A DNA stretch of 64,000 nt from Prevotella sp. UBA2754. Its GTDB lineage: Bacteria; Bacteroidota; Bacteroidia; Bacteroidales; Bacteroidaceae. Shown one piece after another: positions 19,158 through 28,398 of the stretch. The DNA lies in assembly GCA_002353295.1 (NCBI GenBank), contig DEJG01000026.1:349569-413568 (forward strand), in the 5' to 3' direction. The notes below the pieces were generated by a model that was not told where the DNA came from, ran no database searches, and saw only the letters and a program-made list of their open reading frames with translations. A program made the position numbers and the translations under genes. Positions within the stretch are counted from its first letter, which is position 1. Every line of letters starts with the position of its first letter.

Positions 19158-21634
19158 TTTACACAATTGAGAAAATTGCTACCTTAATAGGAGCACGTCG
19201 CATCGGACATGCTGATGCGAAAATAGGTTGGCTGTTGACAGACAGCCGTTCACTGTGTTTTCCAGAAGAAACACTTTTTTTTGCCCTTCGTTCACAACGT
19301 AACGACGGACATCGGTATATAGAAGACCTTTATCGTCGTGGAGTGCGCAACTTCGTGGTGGAGAATATCTCTCAACTCTCCACTTTCAACTCTCAACTTG
19401 CGGACGCCAACTTCCTCGTAGTGCCTTCTCCTTTGGAGGCGCTTCAGCGACTGGCAGAGCGTCACCGTGATGAGTTTGATATTCCTGTGGTGGGCATCAC
19501 GGGCTCTAATGGCAAGACCATGGTGAAGGAATGGCTCTACCAGATTCTGTCACCCCAGATGGTGGTCACGCGTTCGCCACGCAGTTATAACTCACAGATA
19601 GGCGTACCGCTCTCGGTCTGGCTCTTGAATGAACAGACGGAGGTGGGACTCTTCGAAGCCGGCATCAGCGAACCAGGTGAGATGGCGTCGCTGCACGATA
19701 TCATCCAGCCAACCATTGGTGTGCTGACCTATTTAGGAACCGCTCACCAGCGTAACTTCCGTTCGATGGAGGAAAAATGCATGGAGAAGCTCCAGCTTTT
19801 CCATGGGGCAAAGGTGATTGCTTACAATAGTGATGATGATATTGTGAGCCGCTGCATCCGCCGTTCAGGTTATAAAGGCGAGAAGATAGGATGGAGCCGT
19901 GAAAACCAGTCGGCACCTCTGTTTATTGCTAATATTTCCACAGAATCAAATCTATCTTGCGTCTCCTATACCTACAAAGGTACGCGTAGTACCTACCATC
20001 TGCCTTTTATCGATGAGGCATCTATTGAATGCTCTTTCGCTTGTGCGGCTATCGCGCTCTATCTGGGTGTGAGTCCCGAGGATTTGGATGCCCGTATGTC
20101 GCAGTTGGAACCTGTTGCCATGCGCTTGGAAGTGAAGGAAGGTGTTCGAGGCTGTACGTTGATCAACGACTCCTATAATTCGGATATCAACTCGCTGGAT
20201 ATTGCCCTTGATTTCATGAATCGCCGTCCCGATCACAAGGGACGCCGTCGCACATTGATACTCAGTGATATCCAACAGATGGGTATGGATAAGGCAGAAC
20301 TTTATCGCGAGGTGAGTGACCTCTGTCAGAAGCGTGGCATCGACCGCCTGATAGGTGTCGGTACGTCCATCATGTCGCATGCAGAGGATATCCAGATAGC
20401 CGATAAGGCTTTCTTCCCTGGTGTGGAGCAGTTTGTGGCAAGCGATGTGTTCCGTAACTTGCACGATGAAGTCATCTTGCTGAAGGGAGCACGTGTCTTT
20501 GGCTTCGACCGTCTTACAGAACTGTTGGAACAGAAGGTGCACGAAACCATCCTGGAGGTCAACCTCAATGCCGTGGTCGATAATCTGAACTTCTATCGCT
20601 CGTTCCTGAAACCCGAAACCAAACTCGTCTGCATGGTGAAGGCCGATGCTTACGGTGCCGGTGCTGTGGAGGTGGCAAAGACGTTGCAGGACCATCGCGT
20701 CGATTATCTCGCGGTGGCTGTGGCAGACGAGGGCGTGACCCTGCGTCGCAATGGTATCACACAGAACATCATGATTATGAATCCTGAGATGACTGCCTTC
20801 AAGACTATGTTCGACTTCGATTTGGAACCGGAGGTTTATTCCTTCCGTCTGATGGAAGCCCTGATACATGCTGCCGAGAAAGAAGGTATTACGGGGTGGC
20901 CCGTACATATCAAGCTCGATACGGGAATGCATCGCTTGGGATTTGACCCGGAAAAAGATATAGACGAAGTGATAGCCCGATTGAAGCGCCAGAATGCCAT
21001 CATCCCCCGTTCCGTATTCTCTCATTTCGTGGGTTCTGACAGCGACGACTTCGACAATTTCTCGACCATGCAGTTCGAGAAGTTTGACAAGGCCAGCAAG
21101 AAACTGCAGGCAGCTTTCTCACATAAGATATTGCGCCACATGGACAACTCTGCTGCCATCGAACATTTCCCTGAGCGACAGATGGATATGTGTCGCTTAG
21201 GTCTTGGACTCTATGGTGTCGATCCGCGTGATAATCGTATGTTGCACACCGTCAGCACTCTGAAGACCACCATCCTGCAACTGCGTCATGTACCCAAGGA
21301 AGAAACGGTAGGCTATAGCCGTAAGGGCGTGTTGACACGCGACAGTGTGATAGCCGCCATTCCTATCGGCTATGCCGACGGACTGAATCGTCATTTAGGA
21401 CGAGGAAAAGGTTATTGCTTAGTCAATGGTCAGAAAGCTCCGTATGTGGGGAATATATGTATGGATGTCGCCATGATTGATGTGACAGATATTGACTGTC
21501 ACGAGGGTGACAGTGTGGAAATCTTTGGCGAACACCTGCCCATCACCGTCCTCTCCGATGTCCTCGACACCATCCCCTACGAGGTGATGACGAGTGTCAG
21601 CAATCGTGTGAAGAAAGTGTATTTCCAAGACTGA
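19154..21634 (+). CDS. murF-alr: Bifunctional UDP-MurNAc-tripeptide:D-Ala-D-Ala ligase / alanine racemase
   Basis: This 826-aa fusion, typical of Bacteroidota, makes D-alanine and attaches D-Ala-D-Ala to the peptidoglycan precursor. The MurF half (1-460) has the ATP loop GITGSNGKT (about 113-121) and a NDSYNSDINSLD segment. The Alr half (from about 465) has the PLP-lysine motif VCMVKADAYGAGAVEVA (lysine near 496), LDTGMHRLGF, and the C-terminal YSRKGVLT and IGYADGLNR segments holding the second catalytic tyrosine region. The N-terminal part carries a heptamer insertion (ISQLSTFNSQL, around residues 73-83). It overlaps GSCFA by four bases and ends before a strong terminator. Confidence 0.94.
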   Translation: MIYTIEKIATLIGARRIGHADAKIGWLLTDSRSLCFPEETLFFALRSQRNDGHRYIEDLYRRGVRNFVVENISQLSTFNSQLADANFLVVPSPLEALQRLAERHRDEFDIPVVGITGSNGKTMVKEWLYQILSPQMVVTRSPRSYNSQIGVPLSVWLLNEQTEVGLFEAGISEPGEMASLHDIIQPTIGVLTYLGTAHQRNFRSMEEKCMEKLQLFHGAKVIAYNSDDDIVSRCIRRSGYKGEKIGWSRENQSAPLFIANISTESNLSCVSYTYKGTRSTYHLPFIDEASIECSFACAAIALYLGVSPEDLDARMSQLEPVAMRLEVKEGVRGCTLINDSYNSDINSLDIALDFMNRRPDHKGRRRTLILSDIQQMGMDKAELYREVSDLCQKRGIDRLIGVGTSIMSHAEDIQIADKAFFPGVEQFVASDVFRNLHDEVILLKGARVFGFDRLTELLEQKVHETILEVNLNAVVDNLNFYRSFLKPETKLVCMVKADAYGAGAVEVAKTLQDHRVDYLAVAVADEGVTLRRNGITQNIMIMNPEMTAFKTMFDFDLEPEVYSFRLMEALIHAAEKEGITGWPVHIKLDTGMHRLGFDPEKDIDEVIARLKRQNAIIPRSVFSHFVGSDSDDFDNFSTMQFEKFDKASKKLQAAFSHKILRHMDNSAAIEHFPERQMDMCRLGLGLYGVDPRDNRMLHTVSTLKTTILQLRHVPKEETVGYSRKGVLTRDSVIAAIPIGYADGLNRHLGRGKGYCLVNGQKAPYVGNICMDVAMIDVTDIDCHEGDSVEIFGEHLPITVLSDVLDTIPYEVMTSVSNRVKKVYFQD
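19367..19399 (+). repeat. AACTCTC-type heptamer repeat inside murF-alr
   Basis: AACTCTC, CACTTTC, AACTCTC and a partial copy, preceded by a partial heptamer, in the stop-free orientation. It is more diverged than the folK copy. Confidence 0.8.
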
Positions 21635-21747
21635 CGCACCCGTGGGGGTATCTGGCATCGAGAGGAATGATGATGAGTGCTGGTTCATCTTTATTCTTTC
21701 TTGGCATTGCCGTATTTTTAATAATTGCGTGAAGGTAGTGAAAAAAA

Positions 21748-21780
21748 ACAGCAAATTGTAAGGAGTTTGCTGTTTTTTTT
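21748..21780 (+). terminator. Rho-independent terminator after murF-alr
   Basis: ACAGCAAA (21748-21755) pairs with TTTGCTGT (21766-21773), followed by a run of eight T. A-rich sequence precedes the stem. Confidence 0.88.
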
Positions 21781-21782
21781 AT

Positions 21783-21790
21783 TATCTTTG
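21783..21790 (+). promoter_or_regulatory. -7 element for the uronate operon
   Basis: TATCTTTG matches TAnnTTTG and lies 50 bp before the EIIC start. It directly follows the previous operon's terminator. Confidence 0.65.
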
Positions 21791-21840
21791 TAGCCGAATT
21801 ATACTAAAACAATTTGAAAATAGCTATTTTAAATTAGACA

Positions 21841-23208
21841 ATGGAACAAGTCTTTAGTTACATTATTAGTCTTGGTGCCAGTGTGATGATGCCGATACTG
21901 TTTACCATCATCGGACTGTGTATCGGCATGAAGTTTGGTAAATCATTGAAATCGGGTCTCTATGTAGGTGTGGGTTTTGTAGGTCTGGGTATCGTAACAG
22001 CCCTGCTGACTACGAATTTCGGTTCGCCGCTGAGTGAGATTTCCAAACTCTACAACCTGCAATTGGGCGTATTTGATATGGGATGGCCTGCTGCGGCAGC
22101 CGTTGCCTATAATACGGCAGTGGGAGCGCTGATTATCCCCATCTGTTTGGGTGTCAATTTCCTGTTATTGATTACAGGTTGTACACGTACCGTTAATATC
22201 GACCTTTGGAACTACTGGCATTTCGCTTTCATCGGTGCCGTCGCCTATTTCGTGATGGGCGAGAGCTTGGCATGGGGCTATTTTGCTGCCATCGTCTGCT
22301 ATATCATCACGTTGGTCATGGCTGACTTGACGGCTGATAAATTCCAAGGCTATTATGAGGATATGGAGGGTATCTCCATCCCGCAGCCTTTCTGTCAGAG
22401 TTTTACACCGTTTGCCATCGGCATCAACTGGTTGTTGGACCGTATTCCAGGTTTCTCAAAACTCGACATCGATGCCGAAGGACTGAAGAAGAAGTTCGGT
22501 GTGCTGGGTGAACCCATCGTGCTGGGTGTGATAGTGGGTGCCTTGATTGGTGCTGTTGCCCAGTTGGATATCAAGAAAGTGATGTTCCTGGGTGTGACAA
22601 TGGGTGCCGTGATGGAGCTGATTCCACGCATCACCCGTCTGTTCATTGACGGACTGAAACCTATCGCAGAGAAGACACAGGAAGTGGTGCAGAAGAAGTG
22701 GGCAGGCAAGAAAATATATATCGGCATGTCGCCTGCATTGGTGATCGGACATCCTACTACTCTTGTAGCCTCTTTGATACTGATTCCATTGGCATTGCTG
22801 ATGGCCGTTGTGCTGCCCGGTAACGAGTTCCTGCCATTGGCATCGCTGGCAGGTATGTTCTATGTCTTTGTAATGGTACTGCCTTATACGAAAGGTAATG
22901 TGGTGAAGACGCTGATTATCGGTATCGTGGCTGTGGGTATCGGTCTGTGGTTTGTGACCGATATGGCACCAGCCTTTACACAGGCAGCTCAGACGGTATT
23001 TGCCCAGACACAAGACCCTGCCGCCAAGATTCCTGAGGGATTCCAGGCTGGTGCCCTCGACTTCGCCTCCAGTCTTTTCGGCTGGGTAATCTATAAGTGT
23101 GTGAATAACCTGCAATGGATAGGTGCAGGTGTGCTGACTGTTATTACCCTCTGCATGGTATTCTGGAACCGTCAGCGTATTGCGAAAGAAGAAAAAATAA
23201 ATAAGTAA
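21841..23208 (+). CDS. Orphan PTS EIIC of the galactitol (GatC-like) family
   Basis: A 455-aa polytopic membrane protein clearly similar to galactitol-type PTS EIIC. Matching segments include GMKFGKSLKSGLYVGVGFVG, VFDMGWPAAAAVAY, RTVNIDLWNYWHF, KKFGVLGEPIVLG and the substrate-site-like IYIGMSPALVIGH. In a PTS the EIIC domain carries the sugar across the membrane while EIIA/EIIB phosphorylate it. No EIIA, EIIB, HPr or EI gene is present in this window, so the protein may work as an unphosphorylating transporter. It starts 50 bp after a promoter and 12 bp before kduI, so its substrate is probably a uronate derivative rather than galactitol. Confidence 0.85.
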   Translation: MEQVFSYIISLGASVMMPILFTIIGLCIGMKFGKSLKSGLYVGVGFVGLGIVTALLTTNFGSPLSEISKLYNLQLGVFDMGWPAAAAVAYNTAVGALIIPICLGVNFLLLITGCTRTVNIDLWNYWHFAFIGAVAYFVMGESLAWGYFAAIVCYIITLVMADLTADKFQGYYEDMEGISIPQPFCQSFTPFAIGINWLLDRIPGFSKLDIDAEGLKKKFGVLGEPIVLGVIVGALIGAVAQLDIKKVMFLGVTMGAVMELIPRITRLFIDGLKPIAEKTQEVVQKKWAGKKIYIGMSPALVIGHPTTLVASLILIPLALLMAVVLPGNEFLPLASLAGMFYVFVMVLPYTKGNVVKTLIIGIVAVGIGLWFVTDMAPAFTQAAQTVFAQTQDPAAKIPEGFQAGALDFASSLFGWVIYKCVNNLQWIGAGVLTVITLCMVFWNRQRIAKEEKINK

Positions 23209-23220
23209 AAATATAAAACA

Positions 23221-24207
23221 ATGAAAAAGACAATTTTGACATTCATGCTTATGGGAACAGTTGTTGCTGGTTCTGCACAGCAGAACATGAATTTCCAGAC
23301 GGCTTGTCATCCTGCCGATGTGAAGCACTATGACACGCAGACACTGCGTGACCGCTTCGTAATGGAGAAGGTGATGGTTGCTGACGAGATTAATCTGACT
23401 TATTCGATGTACGACCGCTTTATCTATGGCGGTGCCATGCCTGTCACCAAGGATTTGAAGTTGGAGACACACCCTCAGTTGCGTGCTGACTATTTTATGC
23501 GCAATCGTGAGTTGGGTATCATCAATACAGGTGGTGACGGTATCGTTATCGTTGACGGACAGGAATATCCCCTGGGCTACAGCGAGGCATTGTACGTGGG
23601 GCGTGGCTGGCTGGGTAAGGACAAGAATGGCAAGGATATAGACTCAAACAAAGAAGTTGTCTTCCGTTCGAAGAATCCGCAGAAACCGGCAAAGTTCTAC
23701 CTGAACTCGGCTACTGCTCACAAACATTACAAGACACAATGGGTGACGCTGGACGGTCGTAAGAATGGTAAGGTGCAGTCGCTGAAGGCTACCATTATCG
23801 GTACTAAGGAGAAACCCCTGGGCACCCTTGCAGAGAGCAATCAGCGTACCATCAACCAGTTGATTGTGAATACTTCGCTGGAAGAGGGACCCTGTCAGTT
23901 GCAGATGGGTTTGACCCAGTTGCAGGAGGGTAGTGTATGGAACACGATGCCCCCTCACACGCATGGTCGCCGCATCGAGGCTTACTACTATTTCAATGTG
24001 CCCGAAGGGCAGCAGGTGAGCCATATCATGGGTGAGCCTCAGGAAACCCGTGTGGTATGGTTGAAGAATGAGCAGGCTATCATGTCGCCCGAATGGAGCA
24101 TCCACTGCGCTTCTGCCACCTATTATTATACCTTCATCTGGGGTATGGCTGGTGAGAATCTCAACTATAACGACAAGGATAATATCCCTGTTGGTGATCT
24201 TCGATAA
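23221..24207 (+). CDS. kduI: 5-keto-4-deoxyuronate isomerase KduI with a Sec signal peptide
   Basis: KduI isomerises 4-deoxy-L-threo-5-hexosulose uronate, the product of unsaturated uronides from pectin, to 3-deoxy-D-glycero-2,5-hexodiulosonate. The core matches the family: VEKV-type MEKVMVADE, YSMYDRFIYGGAMP, NTGGDGIVIVDG, and the zinc site HTHGRRIEAYYYF with a further histidine in WSIHCA. At 328 aa it is about 50 longer than the usual 278-280. The extra length is a typical N-terminal signal peptide (MKKTILTFMLMGTVVAGSA, likely cleaved before QQNMN) plus an insertion WLGKDKNGKDIDSNKE. The usual enzyme is cytoplasmic, so this copy is predicted to act in the periplasm. It lies between two transporter genes. 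Confidence 0.92.
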   Translation: MKKTILTFMLMGTVVAGSAQQNMNFQTACHPADVKHYDTQTLRDRFVMEKVMVADEINLTYSMYDRFIYGGAMPVTKDLKLETHPQLRADYFMRNRELGIINTGGDGIVIVDGQEYPLGYSEALYVGRGWLGKDKNGKDIDSNKEVVFRSKNPQKPAKFYLNSATAHKHYKTQWVTLDGRKNGKVQSLKATIIGTKEKPLGTLAESNQRTINQLIVNTSLEEGPCQLQMGLTQLQEGSVWNTMPPHTHGRRIEAYYYFNVPEGQQVSHIMGEPQETRVVWLKNEQAIMSPEWSIHCASATYYYTFIWGMAGENLNYNDKDNIPVGDLR

Positions 24208-24230
24208 CAATAATGAAAAACTAAAATATT

Positions 24231-25685
24231 ATGGCTCCTGTACAAACTACTAAAATGTCCAACTTCCGTTGGGTGATCTGTGCGCTGCTGTTCTTGGCAA
24301 CCACAGTCAATTATATGGACCGTCAGGTCTTATCGTTAACTTGGAAAGATTTTATTGCACCTGAGTTCCACTGGACCGATGCCGACTATGGTACCATCAC
24401 AGGTTGGTTCTCTATTTTCTATGCTATTGCAAACCTCTTCGCAGGAAAGTTCATCGACTGGATGGGTACCAAGAAGGGTTATCTCATCGCTATCTTCGTA
24501 TGGTCGACAGGTGCTGTGCTCCATGCAGGATGTGGATGGGCAGCGATGAATATTGAGGGCTATGACTCTATTGAGGCACTTCGTATGGTACAGGCAGGCT
24601 CTGATGCTGCCGTAGCCATCGCAACCGTTTCAGTATGGCTGTTCCTCTCTTGCCGTATGATTCTTGCCTTGGGTGAAGCAGGAAACTTCCCTGCAGCTAT
24701 CAAGGTTACGGCAGAATATTTCCCCAAGAAGGACCGTGCTTTCTCAACATCAATCTTCAATAGTGGTGCTTCTGTTGGTGCACTGGCTGCTCCTGCCACC
24801 ATTCCTCTGTTGGCTCGTGCAATGGGTTGGGAAATGGCTTTCATTATCATCGGTGTGCTAGGCTATGTTTGGATGGGCTTGTGGGTGTGGCTCTATGAGA
24901 AGCCTCACAAGAGCAAGTTTGTTGATCAGGCCGAATTGAACTATATCGAGCAGGACAACGATATCGCTGAGGTTCAGAATAAACAGGAAGCCAAGGAAGA
25001 AAAGGTGATTCCTTTCATGGAATGCTTCAAATACAAGCAGACGTGGTCGTTCATCGTTGGTAAATTCATGACTGACGGTGTGTGGTGGTTCTTCCTCTTC
25101 TGGGCTCCCGCCTATTTCAGCGACCAGTATGGCTATACCAGTGACTCGGGCATGGGTATTGCCCTTATCTTCACGCTCTATGCCATCGTGACTATCCTCT
25201 CTATTGGTGGTGGCTATCTGCCCAAATATTTTGTGGAGACACGCCAGATGAATCCATATTTGGGTCGTATGCGTGCCATGTTGATTTTTGCCTTCTTCCC
25301 CCTGTTGGGTCTGTTGGCACAGCCTCTCGGTGCCTATAGTGCCTGGTGGCCTGCCATCCTCATCGGTCTGTTGGGTGCCGGGCATCAAGCTTGGTCAGCC
25401 AATCTCTTCTCTACGATTGGTGATATGTTCCCCAAATCGACGATCGGTACTATTACCGGTATTGGCTCTATGGCAGGTGGCGTTGGTTCGTTCCTGATTA
25501 ATAAAGGCTCAGGTAACTTCTTTACTTGGGCTGAAGGACAGGGGCAGGCTTTCACCTTCTTTGGCTTTGACGGCAAACCGGCAGCCTATATGGTTGTGTT
25601 CTGTATTTGTGCTGTTGCCTACCTGATTGGTTGGTGTATCATGAAGGCTTTGGTTCCCAAATACAAACCCATTATCATTGATTAA
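24231..25685 (+). CDS. MFS hexuronate (ExuT-like) transporter
   Basis: A 484-aa major facilitator of the anion:cation symporter (ACS) family. It has about 12 hydrophobic helices, an N-terminal FRWVICALLFLATTVNYMDRQVLSL segment highly typical of hexuronate transporters, and GEAGNFPAAIKVTAEYFPKKDRA, the family's signature loop between helices 4 and 5. It lies 23 bp after kduI and ends at a strong terminator, completing a three-gene unit. With KduI predicted in the periplasm, this carrier may import the isomerised ketouronate rather than free hexuronate. That is inference. Confidence 0.9.
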   Translation: MAPVQTTKMSNFRWVICALLFLATTVNYMDRQVLSLTWKDFIAPEFHWTDADYGTITGWFSIFYAIANLFAGKFIDWMGTKKGYLIAIFVWSTGAVLHAGCGWAAMNIEGYDSIEALRMVQAGSDAAVAIATVSVWLFLSCRMILALGEAGNFPAAIKVTAEYFPKKDRAFSTSIFNSGASVGALAAPATIPLLARAMGWEMAFIIIGVLGYVWMGLWVWLYEKPHKSKFVDQAELNYIEQDNDIAEVQNKQEAKEEKVIPFMECFKYKQTWSFIVGKFMTDGVWWFFLFWAPAYFSDQYGYTSDSGMGIALIFTLYAIVTILSIGGGYLPKYFVETRQMNPYLGRMRAMLIFAFFPLLGLLAQPLGAYSAWWPAILIGLLGAGHQAWSANLFSTIGDMFPKSTIGTITGIGSMAGGVGSFLINKGSGNFFTWAEGQGQAFTFFGFDGKPAAYMVVFCICAVAYLIGWCIMKALVPKYKPIIID

Positions 25686-25719
25686 GCCTTCCTGTAAATA
25701 GGAACTGAGATTAAAAAGA

Positions 25720-25764
25720 AACCGACAGAATGGCATTCCGACACGCCATTTTGTCGGTTTTCTT
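25720..25764 (+). terminator. Terminator after the uronate operon
   Basis: A long stem pairs ACCGACA (25721-25727) with TGTCGGT (25752-25758) and AATGGC (25729-25734) with GCCATT (25745-25750), followed by a T-rich tail. Confidence 0.9.
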
Positions 25765-25821
25765 TATTGGGCATAATCTTTGTCCGTTCGTTGATAGAAA
25801 TTAAAATAGGAGGACAAGATT

Positions 25822-28329
25822 ATGACATTAGACAAATTCACAATCAAAGCGCAGGAGGCAGTCCAGGAGGCTGTCAACACAGCGCAACGCAATGGTCAGC
25901 AGACCATAGAACCTACCCATTTGCTTGCCGGTGTCATGGCGAAAGCCAAGGACGTTGTAAACTTTCTGTTTCAGAAACTCGGTGTCAACGGTCAGCAAAT
26001 AGAGATGCTCCTGCAACAGGAGTTGCAGCATCTGCCTCGCGTGCAGGGTGGTGAACCTTATCTCTCAAGTGATGCCAATAAGGTGTTGCTGAAAGCGCAA
26101 GACAATGCACAGAAGATGGGCGATGAGTTCGTCAGCGTAGAACCCATTCTGCTTGCTCTTTTGACAGAGGGTGCAACAGCAGGTCGCATCATGAAGGATG
26201 CCGGTATTACGGAGAAAGACCTGCGTGCTGCTATCCAGGAATTGCGCCAGGGACAGAAAGTGCAGTCGCAGTCAGCCGATGACAACTATCAGAGTCTGGA
26301 GAAATATGCCAAGAATCTGGTTGACCTTGCCCGTCAAGGGAAGCTCGACCCAGTCATCGGCCGTGATGATGAGATTCGGCGTGTACTGCAGATACTGTCT
26401 CGCCGTACGAAGAACAACCCTATCTTAATAGGTGAACCGGGTACGGGTAAGACGGCTATCGTTGAAGGACTGGCTCAGCGTATTGTCCGCGGCGACGTAC
26501 CGGAGAACCTGAAGGACAAACAGCTTTATTCGTTGGATATGGGTGCGCTGGTAGCTGGAGCGAAGTATAAGGGCGAGTTTGAAGAGCGACTGAAGAGTGT
26601 CATCAACGAGGTGACCAAGAGCGAAGGACGTATCATTCTTTTCATTGATGAGATTCATACGCTGGTTGGTGCCGGTGGTGGCGAAGGCGCCATGGATGCC
26701 GCCAATATTCTGAAACCAGCCCTTGCCCGTGGCGAGTTGCGCTCTATTGGTGCTACTACGCTGAACGAGTATCAGAAGTATTTCGAGAAAGATAAGGCCT
26801 TGGAGCGTCGATTCCAGACGGTGATGGTGGATGAACCAGACGAACTCTCGGCAATTTCCATTCTGCGTGGACTGAAGGAGCGTTACGAGAATCACCATAA
26901 AGTGCGTATTCAGGATGATGCCTGTATCGCCGCAGTGCAACTTTCAGAACGGTATATCTCTGAGCGATTCCTGCCTGATAAGGCTATCGACCTGATGGAT
27001 GAGGCTGCTGCCAAACTGCGTATGGAGCGCGACTCCGTGCCTGAGGAACTGGATGAGATTACACGTCGATTGGCTCAGTTGGAAATCGAACGCGAAGCCA
27101 TCAAGCGTGAGGGCGATGAGCCCAAGATAGCCCAACTCGACAAGGATATAGCCGAACTGCGAGAACAAGAGCAGCAATATCGTGCCAAGTGGGAAGGTGA
27201 GCGCCAACTGGTGAACAAGATTCAGCAGGACAAGCAGGAGATGGAAAACCTGAAATATGAAGCTGAGCGTGCTGAACGCGAAGGTGATTACGGTAAGGTT
27301 GCAGAGATCCGTTATTCGAAGCTCAAGGCGCTTGAAGATGATATCAAAAGCATACAGGCCCAGTTGGCTTCAGCACAGGACGGCAATGCAATGGTACGTG
27401 AGGAAGTGACCGCCGACGATATTGCCGAGGTGGTCAGCCGCTGGACGGGTATCCCTGTAACACGTATGATGCAGAGCGAGCGCGAGAAGTTGCTCCATCT
27501 GGAAGAAGAACTCCATAAGCGTGTTATCGGTCAGGATGAGGCTATCGTTGCCGTATCGGATGCCGTTCGTCGTTCCCGTGCCGGGTTGCAAGACCCGAAG
27601 CGTCCTATAGCCTCGTTTATCTTCCTCGGGACGACAGGTGTCGGTAAGACGGAACTCGCTAAGGCATTGGCAGAATATCTGTTCAATGACGAGACGATGA
27701 TGACGCGTATAGATATGTCGGAATATCAAGAGAAACATACCGTTTCCCGTCTGATTGGTGCACCTCCGGGCTACGTAGGTTATGATGAGGGTGGACAGTT
27801 GACGGAGGCCGTTCGCCGCAAGCCTTACTCGGTTGTTCTGTTCGATGAAATCGAGAAAGCACATCCCGATGTCTTCAACATCCTGTTGCAGGTATTGGAC
27901 GACGGACGACTGACGGATAATAAGGGACGTACGGCCAACTTCAAGAATACTATCATCATCATGACGTCGAATGCTACGCGTGAACAGCTTCGCATGACGA
28001 TGCGCCCTGAGTTCTTGAACCGTATTGATGAGATTATCACCTTCCAGCAGCTGACGCAGGAACAGATAGCCGATGTGGTTCGCCTGCAGATGAAACGACT
28101 GACGGATATGCTGGAACCGCAAGGCATACAGCTCGACATCACGGATGCTGCCGTCAAGTATCTGGCTCAGGAGGGTTATGACCCCGATTTCGGAGCCCGT
28201 CCAGTAAAGAGGGCTATCCAGCATCTGGTCCTCAACGACTTGTCGCGTAAGATTCTGGCTGACGAGGTAGATCGCTCAAAGCCAATCATTATCGACGAGT
28301 TTGGTGAAGGATTAGTATTCAGGAACTAA
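25822..28329 (+). CDS. clpB: ATP-dependent disaggregase ClpB
   Basis: ClpB is a cytoplasmic hexameric AAA+ chaperone that extracts proteins from aggregates together with DnaK. Domain order: N-terminal repeat domain (1-145), first AAA module with GEPGTGKTAIVEG (around 205), coiled-coil M domain (about 400-520), second AAA module with GTTGVGKTELAK (around 610) and a C-terminal domain. At 835 aa it is shorter than typical Bacteroidota ClpB (about 860). The difference is in the second module, where the loop between IIIMTSN and the MRPEFLNRIDE box is reduced to ATREQLRMT, about 25 residues fewer than usual. Sequence on either side is intact, so this looks like a genuine in-frame deletion. The gene is monocistronic. 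Confidence 0.95.
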   Translation: MTLDKFTIKAQEAVQEAVNTAQRNGQQTIEPTHLLAGVMAKAKDVVNFLFQKLGVNGQQIEMLLQQELQHLPRVQGGEPYLSSDANKVLLKAQDNAQKMGDEFVSVEPILLALLTEGATAGRIMKDAGITEKDLRAAIQELRQGQKVQSQSADDNYQSLEKYAKNLVDLARQGKLDPVIGRDDEIRRVLQILSRRTKNNPILIGEPGTGKTAIVEGLAQRIVRGDVPENLKDKQLYSLDMGALVAGAKYKGEFEERLKSVINEVTKSEGRIILFIDEIHTLVGAGGGEGAMDAANILKPALARGELRSIGATTLNEYQKYFEKDKALERRFQTVMVDEPDELSAISILRGLKERYENHHKVRIQDDACIAAVQLSERYISERFLPDKAIDLMDEAAAKLRMERDSVPEELDEITRRLAQLEIEREAIKREGDEPKIAQLDKDIAELREQEQQYRAKWEGERQLVNKIQQDKQEMENLKYEAERAEREGDYGKVAEIRYSKLKALEDDIKSIQAQLASAQDGNAMVREEVTADDIAEVVSRWTGIPVTRMMQSEREKLLHLEEELHKRVIGQDEAIVAVSDAVRRSRAGLQDPKRPIASFIFLGTTGVGKTELAKALAEYLFNDETMMTRIDMSEYQEKHTVSRLIGAPPGYVGYDEGGQLTEAVRRKPYSVVLFDEIEKAHPDVFNILLQVLDDGRLTDNKGRTANFKNTIIIMTSNATREQLRMTMRPEFLNRIDEIITFQQLTQEQIADVVRLQMKRLTDMLEPQGIQLDITDAAVKYLAQEGYDPDFGARPVKRAIQHLVLNDLSRKILADEVDRSKPIIIDEFGEGLVFRN

Positions 28330-28334
28330 AACTT

Positions 28335-28380
28335 TTGGAGTGCAGGGAAAGCTATTGACCCTGCACTTCAATTTTTTTTG
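28335..28380. terminator. Terminator between clpB and the convergent minus-strand run
   Basis: GTGCAGGG (28340-28347) pairs with CCCTGCAC (28359-28366), followed by AATTTTTTTT. TTGGAGTGCA recurs in inverted form just after, at the end of the opposite operon. Confidence 0.85.
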
Positions 28381-28398
28381 CGTGCACTCCAAAAAATG

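Noticed and set aside
19952..21025. 357-aa ORF on the minus strand inside murF-alr
   Set aside because: It is a shadow of the conserved MurF-Alr sequence and has no recognisable motif.
22456..23472. 338-aa minus-strand ORF across EIIC and kduI
   Set aside because: It is rich in His, Gln and Cys as expected of an antisense shadow and spans two real genes.
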